Shown: piece by piece, positions 1-8,214 of the stretch
How the letters are laid out: every line of letters begins with the position of its first letter
Numbering within the stretch: the stretch's first letter is position 1
The notes under the pieces: generated by a model
Told to the model about the DNA's origin: nothing
Databases searched by the model: none
The model's input: only the letters and a program-made list of their open reading frames with translations
Source of the DNA: Comamonadaceae bacterium
Lineage (GTDB): Bacteria; Pseudomonadota; Gammaproteobacteria; Burkholderiales; Burkholderiaceae_C
Direction: 5' to 3'
Assembly (NCBI GenBank): GCA_027486255.1
Contig: JAIXPL010000085.1
Span: forward strand, 1-52,652
DNA: 52,652 bases
Program-made: the position numbers and the translations under genes

Positions 1-603
1 CAGCTGGGCTACCGCATCAAGTTGCTGGGCATCACCAAGCGGGCAGCGCAAGGCATCGAGCTGCGGGTCCACCCCAGCCTGGTGCCGGCCAAGCGACTGA
101 TTGCCAACGTCGAGGGCGCCATGAACGCCGTGGTGGTGCAGGGCGATGCCGTGGGCACCACGCTGTACTCCGGCCAGGGCGCGGGGAGCGAACCCACCGC
201 CCGCGCGGTCATCGCCGACCTGGTGGACGTCACGCGCCTGCACACGGTCGACCCGCTCAACCGCGTGCCGCACCTGGCCTTCCAGCCTGACGCCATGAGC
301 AGCCTGCCCGTGCTGCCCATGAGCGAGGTCAGCACCAGCTACTACCTGCGCCTGCGCGTGGCCGACGAGGCTGGCGTGCTGGCCCGCGTCACCGGTATCC
401 TGGCCGAAGCCGGCATCAGCATCGATGCCGTGCTGCAGCGCGAGGCCGACGAGGTAGGCGGCGAGGGCTTCAACCAGACCGACCTCATCATCCTCACGCA
501 CGAGTGCGTGGAGGCCCGCATGAACGAGGCCATGGCCAAGATGCAGGGTCTGCCCAGCGTGCTGGCGCCCATCACACGCATCCGCAAGGAGGAGCTGGCC
601 TGA
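1..603 (+). CDS. hom: Homoserine dehydrogenase, C-terminal part (5' end outside window)
   Basis: The frame is open from base 1 and ends at the TGA at 601-603, so about 200 C-terminal residues are present. The first half is the end of the catalytic domain, with a family-like block reading NVEGAMNAVVVQGDAVG followed by GAGSEPTARAV. The last ~80 residues form an ACT domain (starting around fragment residue 112, YYLRLRVADEAGVLARVTGIL), the usual threonine-feedback regulatory domain. The enzyme reduces aspartate semialdehyde to homoserine with NAD(P)H. Its stop codon shares one base with the start of thrC, the next step but one of threonine synthesis, so the two are translationally coupled. The N-terminal Rossmann part is not visible. 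Identification is by family similarity and the thrC neighbour. Confidence 0.95.
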   Translation, partial: QLGYRIKLLGITKRAAQGIELRVHPSLVPAKRLIANVEGAMNAVVVQGDAVGTTLYSGQGAGSEPTARAVIADLVDVTRLHTVDPLNRVPHLAFQPDAMSSLPVLPMSEVSTSYYLRLRVADEAGVLARVTGILAEAGISIDAVLQREADEVGGEGFNQTDLIILTHECVEARMNEAMAKMQGLPSVLAPITRIRKEELA

Positions 604-2030
604 TGCGCTACCTCTCCACCCGCGGCCATGCAGACCGCAAGCGCTTTTGCGAGATCCTGCTCGAAGGCCTGGCGCCCGACGGCGGCCTCTACCTGCCAGA
701 AAGCTACCCCCAGATCGCCGGTCGCCTGGCCGAGCTGCGCCAGGTTTGGGCCACGCGCGGCTATGCGGACCTCGCCTTCGAGATCCTCAAGCTCTACATC
801 GACGACATCCCCGAGGCCGATCTCCTGGCCTTGTGCCGCAAGACCTACACCCAAGAGGTGTTCGGCTCGCCCGAGATCGCCCCGCTGCGCCGGCTCGAAG
901 ACGGCGTATACCTGCAGGCTCTGTCCAACGGCCCGACCCTGGCCTTCAAGGACATGGCCATGCAGCTGCTGGGGAACCTGTTCGAGTACGAATTGGCCCG
1001 CCGCGGCGAAGAGCTGAACATCCTGGGCGCCACCAGCGGTGACACCGGCAGCGCCGCCGAATACGCCATGCGCGGCAAAAAAGGCGTGCGTGTCTTCATG
1101 ACCTCGCCCAAGGGCCGCATGAGCCCCTTCCAGCAGGCGCAGATGTTCAGCCTGCTTGACGAGAACATCCACAACATCGCCATCGACGGTGTGTTCGACG
1201 ACTGCCAGGACATCGTCAAGGCCGTCTCCAACGACCTTGAGTTCAAGCGCCGCTACAAGATCGGTACGGTCAACTCCATCAACTGGGCGCGCCTGCTGGC
1301 CCAGGTGGTGTACTACTTTGCCGGCTACTTCCAGGCCACCACGCGCGATGAGCAGCAAGTGGCTTTCACGGTGCCTTCTGGCAATTTCGGCAACATCTGC
1401 GCCGGTCACGTGGCCCGCATGATGGGCCTGCCGGTGGCCCGCCTGGTGGTGGCCACCAATGAGAACGATGTGCTCGACGAGTTCTTCCGCACCGGCATGT
1501 ACCGGGTGCGCGTGGGCGCTGACACGCACGAGACCTCCAGCCCCTCCATGGACATTTCCAAGGCCTCTAACTTCGAGCGCTTCGTGTTCGACCTGCTCGG
1601 CCGTGACGCCGCCAAGACCAAGGCCCTGTTCAGCGATGCGCTGAGTGCGCAAGGCTTTTTCGATCTGGGGCAGCACCCGGCCTTTGCCGAGGCGAAAACC
1701 CGCTATGGCTTTGCCAGCGGCAAGAGCACGCACCTCAACCGCCTGGCCACCATCCGCGACACGCATCAGCGCTTTGGCGAGGTGATCGATACGCACACGG
1801 CCGACGGTGTGAAGGTTGCGCGCGAGCAGCTGCAGCCCGGCGTGCCCATGCTGGTGCTGGAGACGGCCTTGCCCATCAAGTTCGCCGCCACCATCGAAGA
1901 GGCCCTGGGTCAGCCCCCAGCCCGGCCCCCCGGTTTCGAGGGTCTGGAGGCCAAGCCGCGCAAGGTCAGGGTGATGCCGGCCGATGTGGCCCAGGTCAAG
2001 GCCTACATCACCGAGCACGCGGCCGACTGA
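603..2030 (+). CDS. thrC: Threonine synthase
   Basis: This 475-residue protein converts O-phosphohomoserine to threonine and phosphate with pyridoxal phosphate. It starts MRYLSTRGHADRKRFCEILL, the usual start of the long (class I) proteobacterial enzyme. The PLP-binding lysine is Lys116 in SNGPTLAFKDMAMQ, and the phosphate-cup segment is GATSGDTGSAAEYA. The ATG at 603 overlaps the hom TGA by one base, which fixes the start; an in-frame extension upstream would overlap hom by about 100 bases and is not needed. Length is normal for the family. mobB follows after 14 bases, so the amino-acid and molybdenum-cofactor genes may share a transcript. Confidence 0.96.
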   Translation: MRYLSTRGHADRKRFCEILLEGLAPDGGLYLPESYPQIAGRLAELRQVWATRGYADLAFEILKLYIDDIPEADLLALCRKTYTQEVFGSPEIAPLRRLEDGVYLQALSNGPTLAFKDMAMQLLGNLFEYELARRGEELNILGATSGDTGSAAEYAMRGKKGVRVFMTSPKGRMSPFQQAQMFSLLDENIHNIAIDGVFDDCQDIVKAVSNDLEFKRRYKIGTVNSINWARLLAQVVYYFAGYFQATTRDEQQVAFTVPSGNFGNICAGHVARMMGLPVARLVVATNENDVLDEFFRTGMYRVRVGADTHETSSPSMDISKASNFERFVFDLLGRDAAKTKALFSDALSAQGFFDLGQHPAFAEAKTRYGFASGKSTHLNRLATIRDTHQRFGEVIDTHTADGVKVAREQLQPGVPMLVLETALPIKFAATIEEALGQPPARPPGFEGLEAKPRKVRVMPADVAQVKAYITEHAAD

Positions 2031-2044
2031 GCCGGCAGCGCGCG

Positions 2045-2623
2045 ATGAAGGTCGTCGGTTTCGCCGCATATTCCGGCGCGGGCAAGACCACGCTGGTCGA
2101 GCAGGTGGTGGCCCTGCTCAAGGGCCGCGGCCTGCGCGTGTCTGTGATCAAGCACGCCCATCACGAATTCGACATCGATCGCCCTGGCAAGGACAGCTGG
2201 CGCCACCGCCAAGCAGGCGCTTATGAGGTGCTCATTGCCTCCAGCCGACGCCTGGCGCTCATGCGCGAACTCGAGCAGCCGGGTGCCTGGCAGCTCGAGG
2301 ACCTGCTGGACCAGCTCGACCCTTCGGTGGACTGGGTTCTGGTGGAGGGCTTCAAGCAGGGCGCCCTGCCCAAGATCGAGGTCTGGCGTGCCGAGGCGCC
2401 CGGCGAATCTCCGCGCCCGGTGCTGTACCCCCAGGATGCCTTCATTCGCGCCATCGCCACCGACGATCCCGCTCGCCTGCCAGAGCCGACCCTGCTGCCG
2501 GTGCTGGACCTCAACGATGCGGCTGCGGTGGTGGCCTTCCTCGTCGACAATTCATCCGATTTCAACCACAGGCCAACTGGGCAGGCACAGCGCCCTGGGC
2601 CTGCCACCTGCCCGACCCCATGA
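2045..2623 (+). CDS. mobB: Molybdopterin-guanine dinucleotide biosynthesis adaptor protein MobB
   Basis: A 192-residue P-loop GTPase-type protein. The Walker A segment is SGAGKTTL near residues 10-17, followed by the family block VSVIKHAHHEFDIDRPGKDSWRHRQAGA. MobB binds GTP and assists MobA in attaching GMP to molybdopterin. No mobA is seen in the window. The last ~20 residues look like a low-complexity tail beyond the conserved fold. The stop overlaps the moeA start in an ATGA arrangement, giving translational coupling. Gene context (moeA, moaD, moaE) supports the call. Confidence 0.93.
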   Translation: MKVVGFAAYSGAGKTTLVEQVVALLKGRGLRVSVIKHAHHEFDIDRPGKDSWRHRQAGAYEVLIASSRRLALMRELEQPGAWQLEDLLDQLDPSVDWVLVEGFKQGALPKIEVWRAEAPGESPRPVLYPQDAFIRAIATDDPARLPEPTLLPVLDLNDAAAVVAFLVDNSSDFNHRPTGQAQRPGPATCPTP

Positions 2624-3885
2624 GTTCGTCCCCCTCCGGCCTTCCGCAGCGTGCGCCTCTCCTGCCTCTGGACGAGGCCTTGCAAGACCTGCTGCGCCAG
2701 GCCCAGCCGGTGCTGGCCACCGAGTCGGTCTCCACTTTCGAAGCCGATGGCCGCGTGCTGGCCAGCGACCTGCGTTCGGCCCTGGACGTGCCAGGCCACG
2801 ACAACAGCTCCATGGACGGTTATGCCCTGCGGGTCGAGGATGTGCGGCGCTCGCCGGTACTGACCGTCTCTCAGCGCATTGCTGCCGGCAGCAGTGGCCA
2901 GCCGCTGGCCCCTGGCTCGGCGGCCCGCATCTTCACGGGTGCACCTGTGCCGCCCGGGGCCGATGCCATCGTGATGCAGGAAGACTGCATCGTGCGCGAG
3001 GGCGCTGAAGTAGAAGTGAAGGTCTTGCCCACGCCCGGCCAATGGATACGTCGCCGTGGCGAGGATGTGGCCCAAGGCGCGGTGGTGCTGGCCGCGGGCC
3101 AGCGCCTCTCACCTGCTTCGCTGGGGCTGGCTGCGAGCATCGGCTTTGCAGAGCTGCCGGTGGCGCGCCGTCCACGGGTGGCGCTGTTCTCCACCGGCGA
3201 TGAGCTGGTGATGCCAGGCCAGGTGGCCCCCGAGGCCATGCCGCCCGGGGCCATTTACAACTCCAATCGATTTTTCCTGCGCGCCTTGCTGCAGCGCCTG
3301 GGCTGCGAGGTGAGCGATCTGGGCATCGTGCCCGATCGCCGCGAGGCCACCGTGCAGGCGCTGGCCGAGGCGGCCCGCCAGCACGACCTCATCCTCACCA
3401 GCGGCGGCGTGTCGGTGGGCGAGGAAGACCACATCAAGCCTGCTGTGCAGGCCCTGGGCGAGTTGCACCTCTGGCAGATTGCCATCAAGCCGGGCAAGCC
3501 CTTTGCCTACGGCCGCGTCCGCCATGAGCTGGGCTTTGCGCATTTCATTGGCCTGCCGGGCAATCCCGTCTCCAGCTTCGTGACTTTTCTGCTGTTGGTG
3601 CGGCCCTTCCTGCTGCGTTTGCAGGGCGCACAGGCCACCGAGCCCGAGGCCCTGAGCTTGCCGGCCCACTTCGCCTGGCCCAAGGCCGACAAGCGGCGCG
3701 AGTTCCTGCGCGCCCGCCGCAACGCTCAAGGCGGGGTGGATCTGTTCCCCAATCAAAGCTCGGGCGTGCTGACCTCAGCACAGTGGGCCGACGGGCTGGT
3801 GGACAACCCGCCGGGCCGCGTCATTGCGCCAGGCGAGCTCGTGCGTTTCATTCCCTTGTCTTCCCTGATGGACGGCATCCGCTGA
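2620..3885 (+). CDS. moeA: Molybdopterin molybdenumtransferase MoeA
   Basis: A 421-residue cytoplasmic enzyme that inserts molybdate into adenylated molybdopterin. Visible family signatures in order are GHDNSSMDGYALR near residue 60, IFTGAPVPPGADAIVMQED near residue 105, FSTGDELV around residue 190, the phosphate-binding stretch ILTSGGVSVGEED near residue 260, the segment KPGKPFAYGR and the loop GLPGNPVSSFVTF. The C-terminal domain IV is present. The ATG overlaps the mobB stop (ATGA) and its own TGA shares a base with moaD. Length is normal. Confidence 0.96.
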   Translation: MSSSPSGLPQRAPLLPLDEALQDLLRQAQPVLATESVSTFEADGRVLASDLRSALDVPGHDNSSMDGYALRVEDVRRSPVLTVSQRIAAGSSGQPLAPGSAARIFTGAPVPPGADAIVMQEDCIVREGAEVEVKVLPTPGQWIRRRGEDVAQGAVVLAAGQRLSPASLGLAASIGFAELPVARRPRVALFSTGDELVMPGQVAPEAMPPGAIYNSNRFFLRALLQRLGCEVSDLGIVPDRREATVQALAEAARQHDLILTSGGVSVGEEDHIKPAVQALGELHLWQIAIKPGKPFAYGRVRHELGFAHFIGLPGNPVSSFVTFLLLVRPFLLRLQGAQATEPEALSLPAHFAWPKADKRREFLRARRNAQGGVDLFPNQSSGVLTSAQWADGLVDNPPGRVIAPGELVRFIPLSSLMDGIR

Positions 3886-4133
3886 TGAAGATCCAGATCA
3901 AGTACTTTGCCTCCCTGCGCGAGGCCCTGGGCCCGGGCGAAAGCTGCGAGACCACTGCGCTCACCCTGGCGCAGCTGCGCGACGAGCTGATCGCCCGCGA
4001 CACGGCCCATGCGCAGGCGCTGGCCCGAAGCCGCCCGGTGCGCGCCGCCCTCAACCAGACCATGAGCGACGAATCGGCTCCCCTGAGTGAGGGCTGCGAA
4101 GTCGCGTTCTTTCCACCTGTGACGGGGGGCTGA
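3885..4133 (+). CDS. moaD: Molybdopterin synthase sulfur-carrier subunit MoaD
   Basis: An 82-residue ubiquitin-fold protein starting MKIQIKYFASLREALG and ending in VTGG. The C-terminal Gly-Gly is the residue pair that is adenylated and thiocarboxylated to carry sulfur for molybdopterin synthase. The ATG at 3885 shares its A with the last base of the moeA stop codon. A longer reading of the same frame back into moeA has no support. The gene is followed by its partner moaE after 3 bases. Confidence 0.95.
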   Translation: MKIQIKYFASLREALGPGESCETTALTLAQLRDELIARDTAHAQALARSRPVRAALNQTMSDESAPLSEGCEVAFFPPVTGG

Positions 4134-4136
4134 GCC

Positions 4137-4634
4137 ATGGCGCGCGTGAGCATCCAAACCGAAGACTTCGACCTGGGCGCCGAGGTGCAGGCGCTGCGCG
4201 CACAGGACAGGCGGGTGGGTGCCGTGTGCAGTTTCATCGGCACGGTGCGCGACCGCCATGAGCACCTGGAACGCGACACCGCGGTGGTCCAGGGCGAGGT
4301 GCAGTCCATGGAGCTCGAGCACTACCCGGGCATGACGGAAAAGGCCATCGAGGCCATGATCGACGAAGCCCTGCGGCGCTTTGACATTTACGCCGCCCGC
4401 GTGGTGCACCGCGTGGGCCTGCTGCATCCGACCGACCAGATCGTGCTGGTGGCCGTGAGCTCGGCCCACCGGGGCCAGAGCTTTATGGCCTGCGAGTTCC
4501 TGATGGATTACCTCAAGACCCAGGCGCCTTTCTGGAAGAAAGAAGCCACTCCCGAGGGTGCGCGCTGGGTGGACGCCCGGGTGTCCGATGACGCGGCGCT
4601 GGCGCGCTGGGGCCTGTCCCTGGGTAACGCCTGA
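4137..4634 (+). CDS. moaE: Molybdopterin synthase catalytic subunit MoaE
   Basis: A 165-residue catalytic subunit that, with MoaD, converts precursor Z (cPMP) to molybdopterin. Signatures are GAVCSFIGTVRD, LEHYPGMTEKAI, VVHRVGLLHPTDQIVLVAVSSAHR, and the active-site lysine region LKTQAPFWKKEATPEGARWVDA. It is the last gene of the cofactor group. A hairpin with flanking A/T tracts begins about 10 bases after the stop. moaA, moaC and mobA are not in the window. Confidence 0.96.
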   Translation: MARVSIQTEDFDLGAEVQALRAQDRRVGAVCSFIGTVRDRHEHLERDTAVVQGEVQSMELEHYPGMTEKAIEAMIDEALRRFDIYAARVVHRVGLLHPTDQIVLVAVSSAHRGQSFMACEFLMDYLKTQAPFWKKEATPEGARWVDARVSDDAALARWGLSLGNA

Positions 4635-4643
4635 AGCGCAAAT

Positions 4644-4671
4644 AAAAAACGGCCCCGCAGGGCCGTTTTTT
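4644..4671. terminator. Bidirectional rho-independent terminator between moaE and ahpF
   Basis: A perfect 12-bp stem, AAAAAACGGCCC (4644-4655) with GGGCCGTTTTTT (4660-4671), closes a CGCA loop. The A-tract on one side and T-tract on the other let it stop transcription in both directions. It lies 10 bases after the moaE stop and 22 bases past the convergent ahpF stop. Confidence 0.93.
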
Positions 4672-4693
4672 ATGGGCAGAGCCTCTTGGTCAA

Positions 4694-6277
4694 TCAGGCG
4701 GCCACTGCTTCCTTGGCCGGGGCGGGCAGGCGCATCAGGTGGTCGAAGGCGGCCAGCGCCGCCTTGGCGCCGTCACCGGCGGCAATGATGATCTGCTTGA
4801 AGGGCACCGTGGTGCAATCGCCGGCCGCGAACACGCCGGACAGGTTGGTGTGGCCCTTGGCATCCACCTCGATCTCGCCGAAGCGGCTAAGAGCCAAGGT
4901 GCCTTTGAGCCACTCGGTGTTGGGCACCAAGCCGATCTGCACAAACACGCCTTCCAGCGCCACCGTGGTCTCCTGGCCTGTGGCACGGTCCTTGTAGCGC
5001 AGGCCATTGACCTTGCCGCCCTCGCCCGTGATCTCGGTGGTCTGGGCGTTCGTGACGATGCTCACATTGGGCAGGCTTTTGAGCTTGGCCACCAGCACCG
5101 CGTCGGCCTTGAGCTGCTCTGCGAATTCCACCAGCGTGACGTGCTGCACCACGCCGGCCAGGTCGATGGCCGCTTCCACGCCGGAGTTGCCTCCGCCGAT
5201 CACCGAGACGCGCTTGCCCTTGAAGAGCGGGCCGTCGCAGTGCGGGCAGTAGGCCACGCCCTTGTTCTTGTACTCCTGCTCGCCGGGCACGTTGACATTG
5301 CGCCAGCGCGCGCCGGTGGACAGGATCACGCTGCGCGCCTTGAGCGTGCCGCCGTTGTCCATGCGCACCTGCACCAGGCCACCGGGCTCGCTGGCCGGAA
5401 TGAGTTCTACCGCGCGCTGCTGCGTGAGGGTCTCGACGCCGTAGTGCTTGACGTGGGCTTCGAGCGCGGCCGACAGCTTGGGGCCATCGGTCTCGAGGAT
5501 GGAGATGTAGTTCTCGATGCCCAGGGTGTCATTGACCTGGCCGCCCAGTCGCTCGGTGGCGATGCCAGTGCGGATGCCCTTGCGTGCGGCGTACACGGCC
5601 GCAGCCGCGCCGGCAGGGCCGCCGCCGACGATCAGCATGTCATAGGCTTCTTTGGCATCGAGCTTGGCTGCTTCGCGGGCGGCCGAGCCGGTATCGAGCT
5701 TGGCGACAATTTCTTCCACATCCATGCGGCCCGAGCCGAAGACCTGGCCATTGAGGAACACCATGGGCACCGCCATGATCTGGCGCTCCTCCACCTCTTT
5801 CTGGAAGGCGCCGCCTTCAATCACCACCGTCTGGATGCGGGGGTTGAAGATGGCCATGAGTGAGAGCGCCTGCACCACGTCCGGGCAGTTGTGGCAGGAC
5901 AGGGACATGTAGACTTCGAAGCGGAAGTCACCGTCCAGTGCGCGGATGTTGTCCAGCACCTCCTGCTCGACCTTGGGCGGGTGGCCGCCGGTCCACAGCA
6001 GCGCCAGCACCAGGGAGGTGAACTCATGGCCCAGGGGCAGGCCGGCAAAGCGCACGCCCTGGCTTTCGCCCTCGCGCGCCACCACAAAGGAGGGGCGGCG
6101 GGCATCTTGGCCGGAGGTGTCGAGCGTCACCTTGTCGGACAGGCTGACGATGGTCTCCAGCAGGTTTTTCATGTCCGCGCCGGTCTCGCTGTCGTCGAGC
6201 GAGGCGATCAGGCGGATGGGCTGGCGCAGCAGGCCGAGGTATTGCTGCAGTTGGGCTTTGAGGCTGTCGTCGAGCAT
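4694..6277 (-). CDS. ahpF: Alkyl hydroperoxide reductase subunit F
   Basis: A 527-residue NAD(P)H-dependent flavoprotein that re-reduces AhpC. The N-terminal double-thioredoxin-fold region carries the CxxC Cys128/Cys131 (SLSCHNC). The FAD-binding segment GGGPAGAAA is near residue 218, the redox-active CPHC is Cys344/Cys347, and the nucleotide-binding motif [10 protein letters not shown] is near residue 361. Two ATGs are possible: a GGAG directly abuts the first (6281-6283) but lies 6 bases before the second (6275-6277), so the second was chosen ([10 protein letters not shown], the usual family start). It lies downstream of ahpC with a hairpin in the 162-base gap. Confidence 0.96.
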   Translation of the reverse strand: MLDDSLKAQLQQYLGLLRQPIRLIASLDDSETGADMKNLLETIVSLSDKVTLDTSGQDARRPSFVVAREGESQGVRFAGLPLGHEFTSLVLALLWTGGHPPKVEQEVLDNIRALDGDFRFEVYMSLSCHNCPDVVQALSLMAIFNPRIQTVVIEGGAFQKEVEERQIMAVPMVFLNGQVFGSGRMDVEEIVAKLDTGSAAREAAKLDAKEAYDMLIVGGGPAGAAAAVYAARKGIRTGIATERLGGQVNDTLGIENYISILETDGPKLSAALEAHVKHYGVETLTQQRAVELIPASEPGGLVQVRMDNGGTLKARSVILSTGARWRNVNVPGEQEYKNKGVAYCPHCDGPLFKGKRVSVIGGGNSGVEAAIDLAGVVQHVTLVEFAEQLKADAVLVAKLKSLPNVSIVTNAQTTEITGEGGKVNGLRYKDRATGQETTVALEGVFVQIGLVPNTEWLKGTLALSRFGEIEVDAKGHTNLSGVFAAGDCTTVPFKQIIIAAGDGAKAALAAFDHLMRLPAPAKEAVAA

Positions 6278-6407
6278 GGTCATCTCCAGGGGTCAGGGCG
6301 AGCTTGTCCAGTGGCTGCGCACAGCGGCGCCGGCCAGTGGACATCGATTCGGGGATTCGCTGGGTACAGCGCACGTTCGGCTGGTGGCCGGCATGCGCTG
6401 CGCTCAG

Positions 6408-6426
6408 CGCCCTGCGGAGCAGGGCG
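6408..6426 (-). other. Intergenic hairpin between ahpC and ahpF
   Basis: CGCCCTGC (6408-6415) and GCAGGGCG (6419-6426) form a perfect 8-bp stem with a 3-base loop, 13 bases after the ahpC stop on the minus strand. No T-tract follows, so it is not a full terminator. It could stabilise the ahpC 3' end or allow partial termination so that ahpC is made in excess of ahpF. The structure is seen; the role is inferred. Confidence 0.55.
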
Positions 6427-6439
6427 GGTAGCAGGGTGC

Positions 6440-7003
6440 TTAGATCTTGCCGACCAGGTCGATCGAGGGTGCCAGGGTCTTGGCGCCTTCTTTCCACTTG
6501 GCGGGGCACACCTGGCCGGGGTTGGCGGCGGTGTACTGGGCAGCCTTGAGCTTGCGCAGGGTCTCGGAGACGTCACGGGCGATCTCGTTGGAGTGCACTT
6601 CCATGGTCTTGATCTTGCCGTCAGGGTTGATCACGAAGGTGCCGCGCAGGGCCAGGCCTTCGGACTCGATGTGCACGCCAAAAGCGCGGGTCAGTTGGTG
6701 CGTGGGGTCGCCAACCAGGGGGAACTTGGCCTTGCCCACGGCGGGGGAGGTCTCGTGCCACACCTTGTGCGAGAAGTGCGTGTCGGTCGTGACGATGTAG
6801 ACCTCGGCGCCGGCTTTCTGGAACTCGGCGTAGTTGTCGGCGGCGTCTTCAATTTCGGTGGGGCAGTTGAAGGTGAAGGCGGCCGGCATGAAGATCAGCA
6901 CGGACCACTTGCCCTTGAGGCTTTGATCAGTGACTTCGATGAATTTGCCGTTGTGGAAGGCTTGGGTTTTGAACGGCTGGACGGGGGTGTTGATCAGGGA
7001 CAC
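6440..7003 (-). CDS. ahpC: Alkyl hydroperoxide reductase subunit C (2-Cys peroxiredoxin)
   Basis: A 187-residue typical 2-Cys peroxiredoxin that reduces H2O2 and organic peroxides using AhpF. The peroxidatic Cys47 lies in FTFNCPTE and the resolving Cys166 in GQVCPAKW; the C-terminus is the family LAPSIDLVGKI. The start is the GTG at 7001-7003: it gives the usual N-terminus (V/M)SLINTPVQPFKTQAF, a GGAG lies 8 bases upstream, and the length equals the E. coli protein. A longer frame from an upstream ATG would add ~53 unconserved residues and run through the promoter. Confidence 0.95.
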   Translation of the reverse strand: MSLINTPVQPFKTQAFHNGKFIEVTDQSLKGKWSVLIFMPAAFTFNCPTEIEDAADNYAEFQKAGAEVYIVTTDTHFSHKVWHETSPAVGKAKFPLVGDPTHQLTRAFGVHIESEGLALRGTFVINPDGKIKTMEVHSNEIARDVSETLRKLKAAQYTAANPGQVCPAKWKEGAKTLAPSIDLVGKI

Positions 7004-7064
7004 GACGTGAACTCCATGAGGTTGAAAAAAATAGTCCTGCGCTTGTTGCGTCAGGATGGCCTGA

Positions 7065-7112
7065 ATCATAGGCCCTTTCAATCGAAAATCTTTATTGATT
7101 GTTCCAATCAAT
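7065..7112 (-). promoter_or_regulatory. Putative ahpC promoter with 19-bp perfect inverted repeat
   Basis: On the minus strand a TATGAT -10 element (7070-7065) has no good -35 hexamer. Exactly where the -35 ends, a perfect inverted repeat begins: ATTGATTG (7094-7101), 3 bases, CAATCAAT (7105-7112). It contains ATTG-N7-CAAT, the same spacing as one OxyR half-site pair (ATAG-N7-CTAT). A poor -35 with an operator directly upstream suits an activator-dependent peroxide promoter. OxyR binding is an inference; no oxyR gene is in the window. Confidence 0.5.
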
Positions 7113-7187
7113 GCAATAGGTGCCTTGATAGGGGCCTTGATGGAGACCGGGCCACGGTTCATGGCCAGGCTGACAGCGCCTCTCCGG

Positions 7188-8093
7188 TCAGGCGCCCGCT
7201 TCGGGCACGATCTGCTCGAGCTGCAGGTGCTGGCTCAGCCATTGCAGCAGCATGCTGATGCGTGGCACGTCCAGGCGCTGCACCGGCACCAGCGCCTTGA
7301 GCCAGATGTCGGGGAATTTCAGCTCGGGCATGAGCTCCACGAGCTCACCGCGGGCCAGAGCCGGAGCCGCCAGGTAGTCCGAGACCATGCCGATGCCCAT
7401 GCCTTGCACGCAGGCCTGGCACAGGGCCACCCCGTCGTTGGTCTTGAGCTTGGGCCTGACTTCCACACCCAGCAGGCCCTGCGGCGTGTCGAACTCCCAG
7501 AATGAGCCAGAGGTCATGAACACCAGGCAATCGTGGTCCACCAGTTCGTTCACCCGAGTGGGGGTACCACGCCGCTCGAGGTAGGCCGGGGCGGCGCACA
7601 GGCGTCGGCGAATGGGCGCCAGCGCAAAATCTCGCACCTGCCCGTAGAGCTCGGGCAGGGCGCCGATGGCCAGATCGAAGCCTTCCTCCAGGGGGTTGAC
7701 GGTGCGGTCGGCCAGCACGATGTCCATGCTGATGCGGGGCTGTTCGCGCATGAAGCGCTGCAGCAGCTCGCTCAGGTGCAGGGTGCCCAGGGTGGTGGGA
7801 ACCTTCACCCGGATGTGGCCCTCCAGGTCGCCACTGGCCTGGGCCATGCCGGCCAGGGTGTCGTCCAGCTGACGCACCAGCGTGCGCACCAGGGGCAGGT
7901 AGCGCTCGCCCACGTCGGTGAGGCTGAGCTTGCGCGTGGTCCGCACGAACAGCGGGGCCTTGATGCGCCACTCCAGCTGGTCGATGCGCTTGGCAATGAC
8001 CGAGGGCGCCAGTTGCAGGCGCCGGCCCACCTCCGAGAAGCTGCCGGCGTCGGCCACGGCGATGAAGGCCTGAAGGTTGGCAAGCGTGTCCAT
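7188..8093 (-). CDS. LysR-family transcriptional regulator
   Basis: A 301-residue LysR-type regulator. The N-terminal winged helix-turn-helix spans about residues 5-62 (GSFSEVGRRLQLAPSVIAKRIDQLE). The rest is a periplasmic-binding-like effector domain of the CrgA/AaeR type rather than OxyR: the paired redox cysteines of OxyR are not evident. It is divergent from the amidohydrolase operon at 8215, the standard arrangement for a LysR regulator and its target, so it probably senses an aromatic or related acid and controls that operon. It lies upstream of ahpC on the same strand, but the 184-base gap holds a separate ahpC promoter. Confidence 0.88.
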   Translation of the reverse strand: MDTLANLQAFIAVADAGSFSEVGRRLQLAPSVIAKRIDQLEWRIKAPLFVRTTRKLSLTDVGERYLPLVRTLVRQLDDTLAGMAQASGDLEGHIRVKVPTTLGTLHLSELLQRFMREQPRISMDIVLADRTVNPLEEGFDLAIGALPELYGQVRDFALAPIRRRLCAAPAYLERRGTPTRVNELVDHDCLVFMTSGSFWEFDTPQGLLGVEVRPKLKTNDGVALCQACVQGMGIGMVSDYLAAPALARGELVELMPELKFPDIWLKALVPVQRLDVPRISMLLQWLSQHLQLEQIVPEAGA

Positions 8094-8113
8094 GGGCTGA
8101 GAAACAGAAGGGA

Positions 8114-8183
8114 TTTATCGCGAAGCGAGAAAGGTGGTCGCTGAAATTGGCGTATTGTGAGGGATCGAGACGCTAAATAAGAT
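8114..8183. promoter_or_regulatory. Divergent promoter/operator region between LysR gene and catabolic operon
   Basis: An imperfect inverted repeat TTTATCGC-GAA-GCGAGAAA (8114-8132; arms differ at one pair) lies 20 bases from the LysR start. A candidate + strand promoter has TTGTGA (8155-8160), a 17-base spacer, and TAAGAT (8178-8183), giving a leader of about 25 bases for the gene at 8215. The inverted repeat lies upstream of the -35, a common place for LysR binding, although it does not match the T-N11-A rule centred on its axis. Confidence 0.4.
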
Positions 8184-8214
8184 CTCATCTTTTTCCCTTC
8201 CAAGAAAGATCATC

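Noticed and set aside
342..2069. Long open frame (575 codons) on the minus strand over hom and thrC
   Set aside because: It lies antisense to two certain genes, its predicted protein is rich in His, Gly, Ala and Arg as expected for the complement of high-GC coding sequence, and it has no family resemblance.
4739..5863. Open frame of 374 codons on the + strand inside ahpF
   Set aside because: Antisense shadow of a well-conserved gene; no motif and no ribosome site.
7188..8093. The LysR gene next to ahpC as OxyR
   Set aside because: The redox-cysteine pattern of OxyR is not seen and the gene is divergent from a catabolic operon, which fits a CrgA/AaeR-type regulator better.
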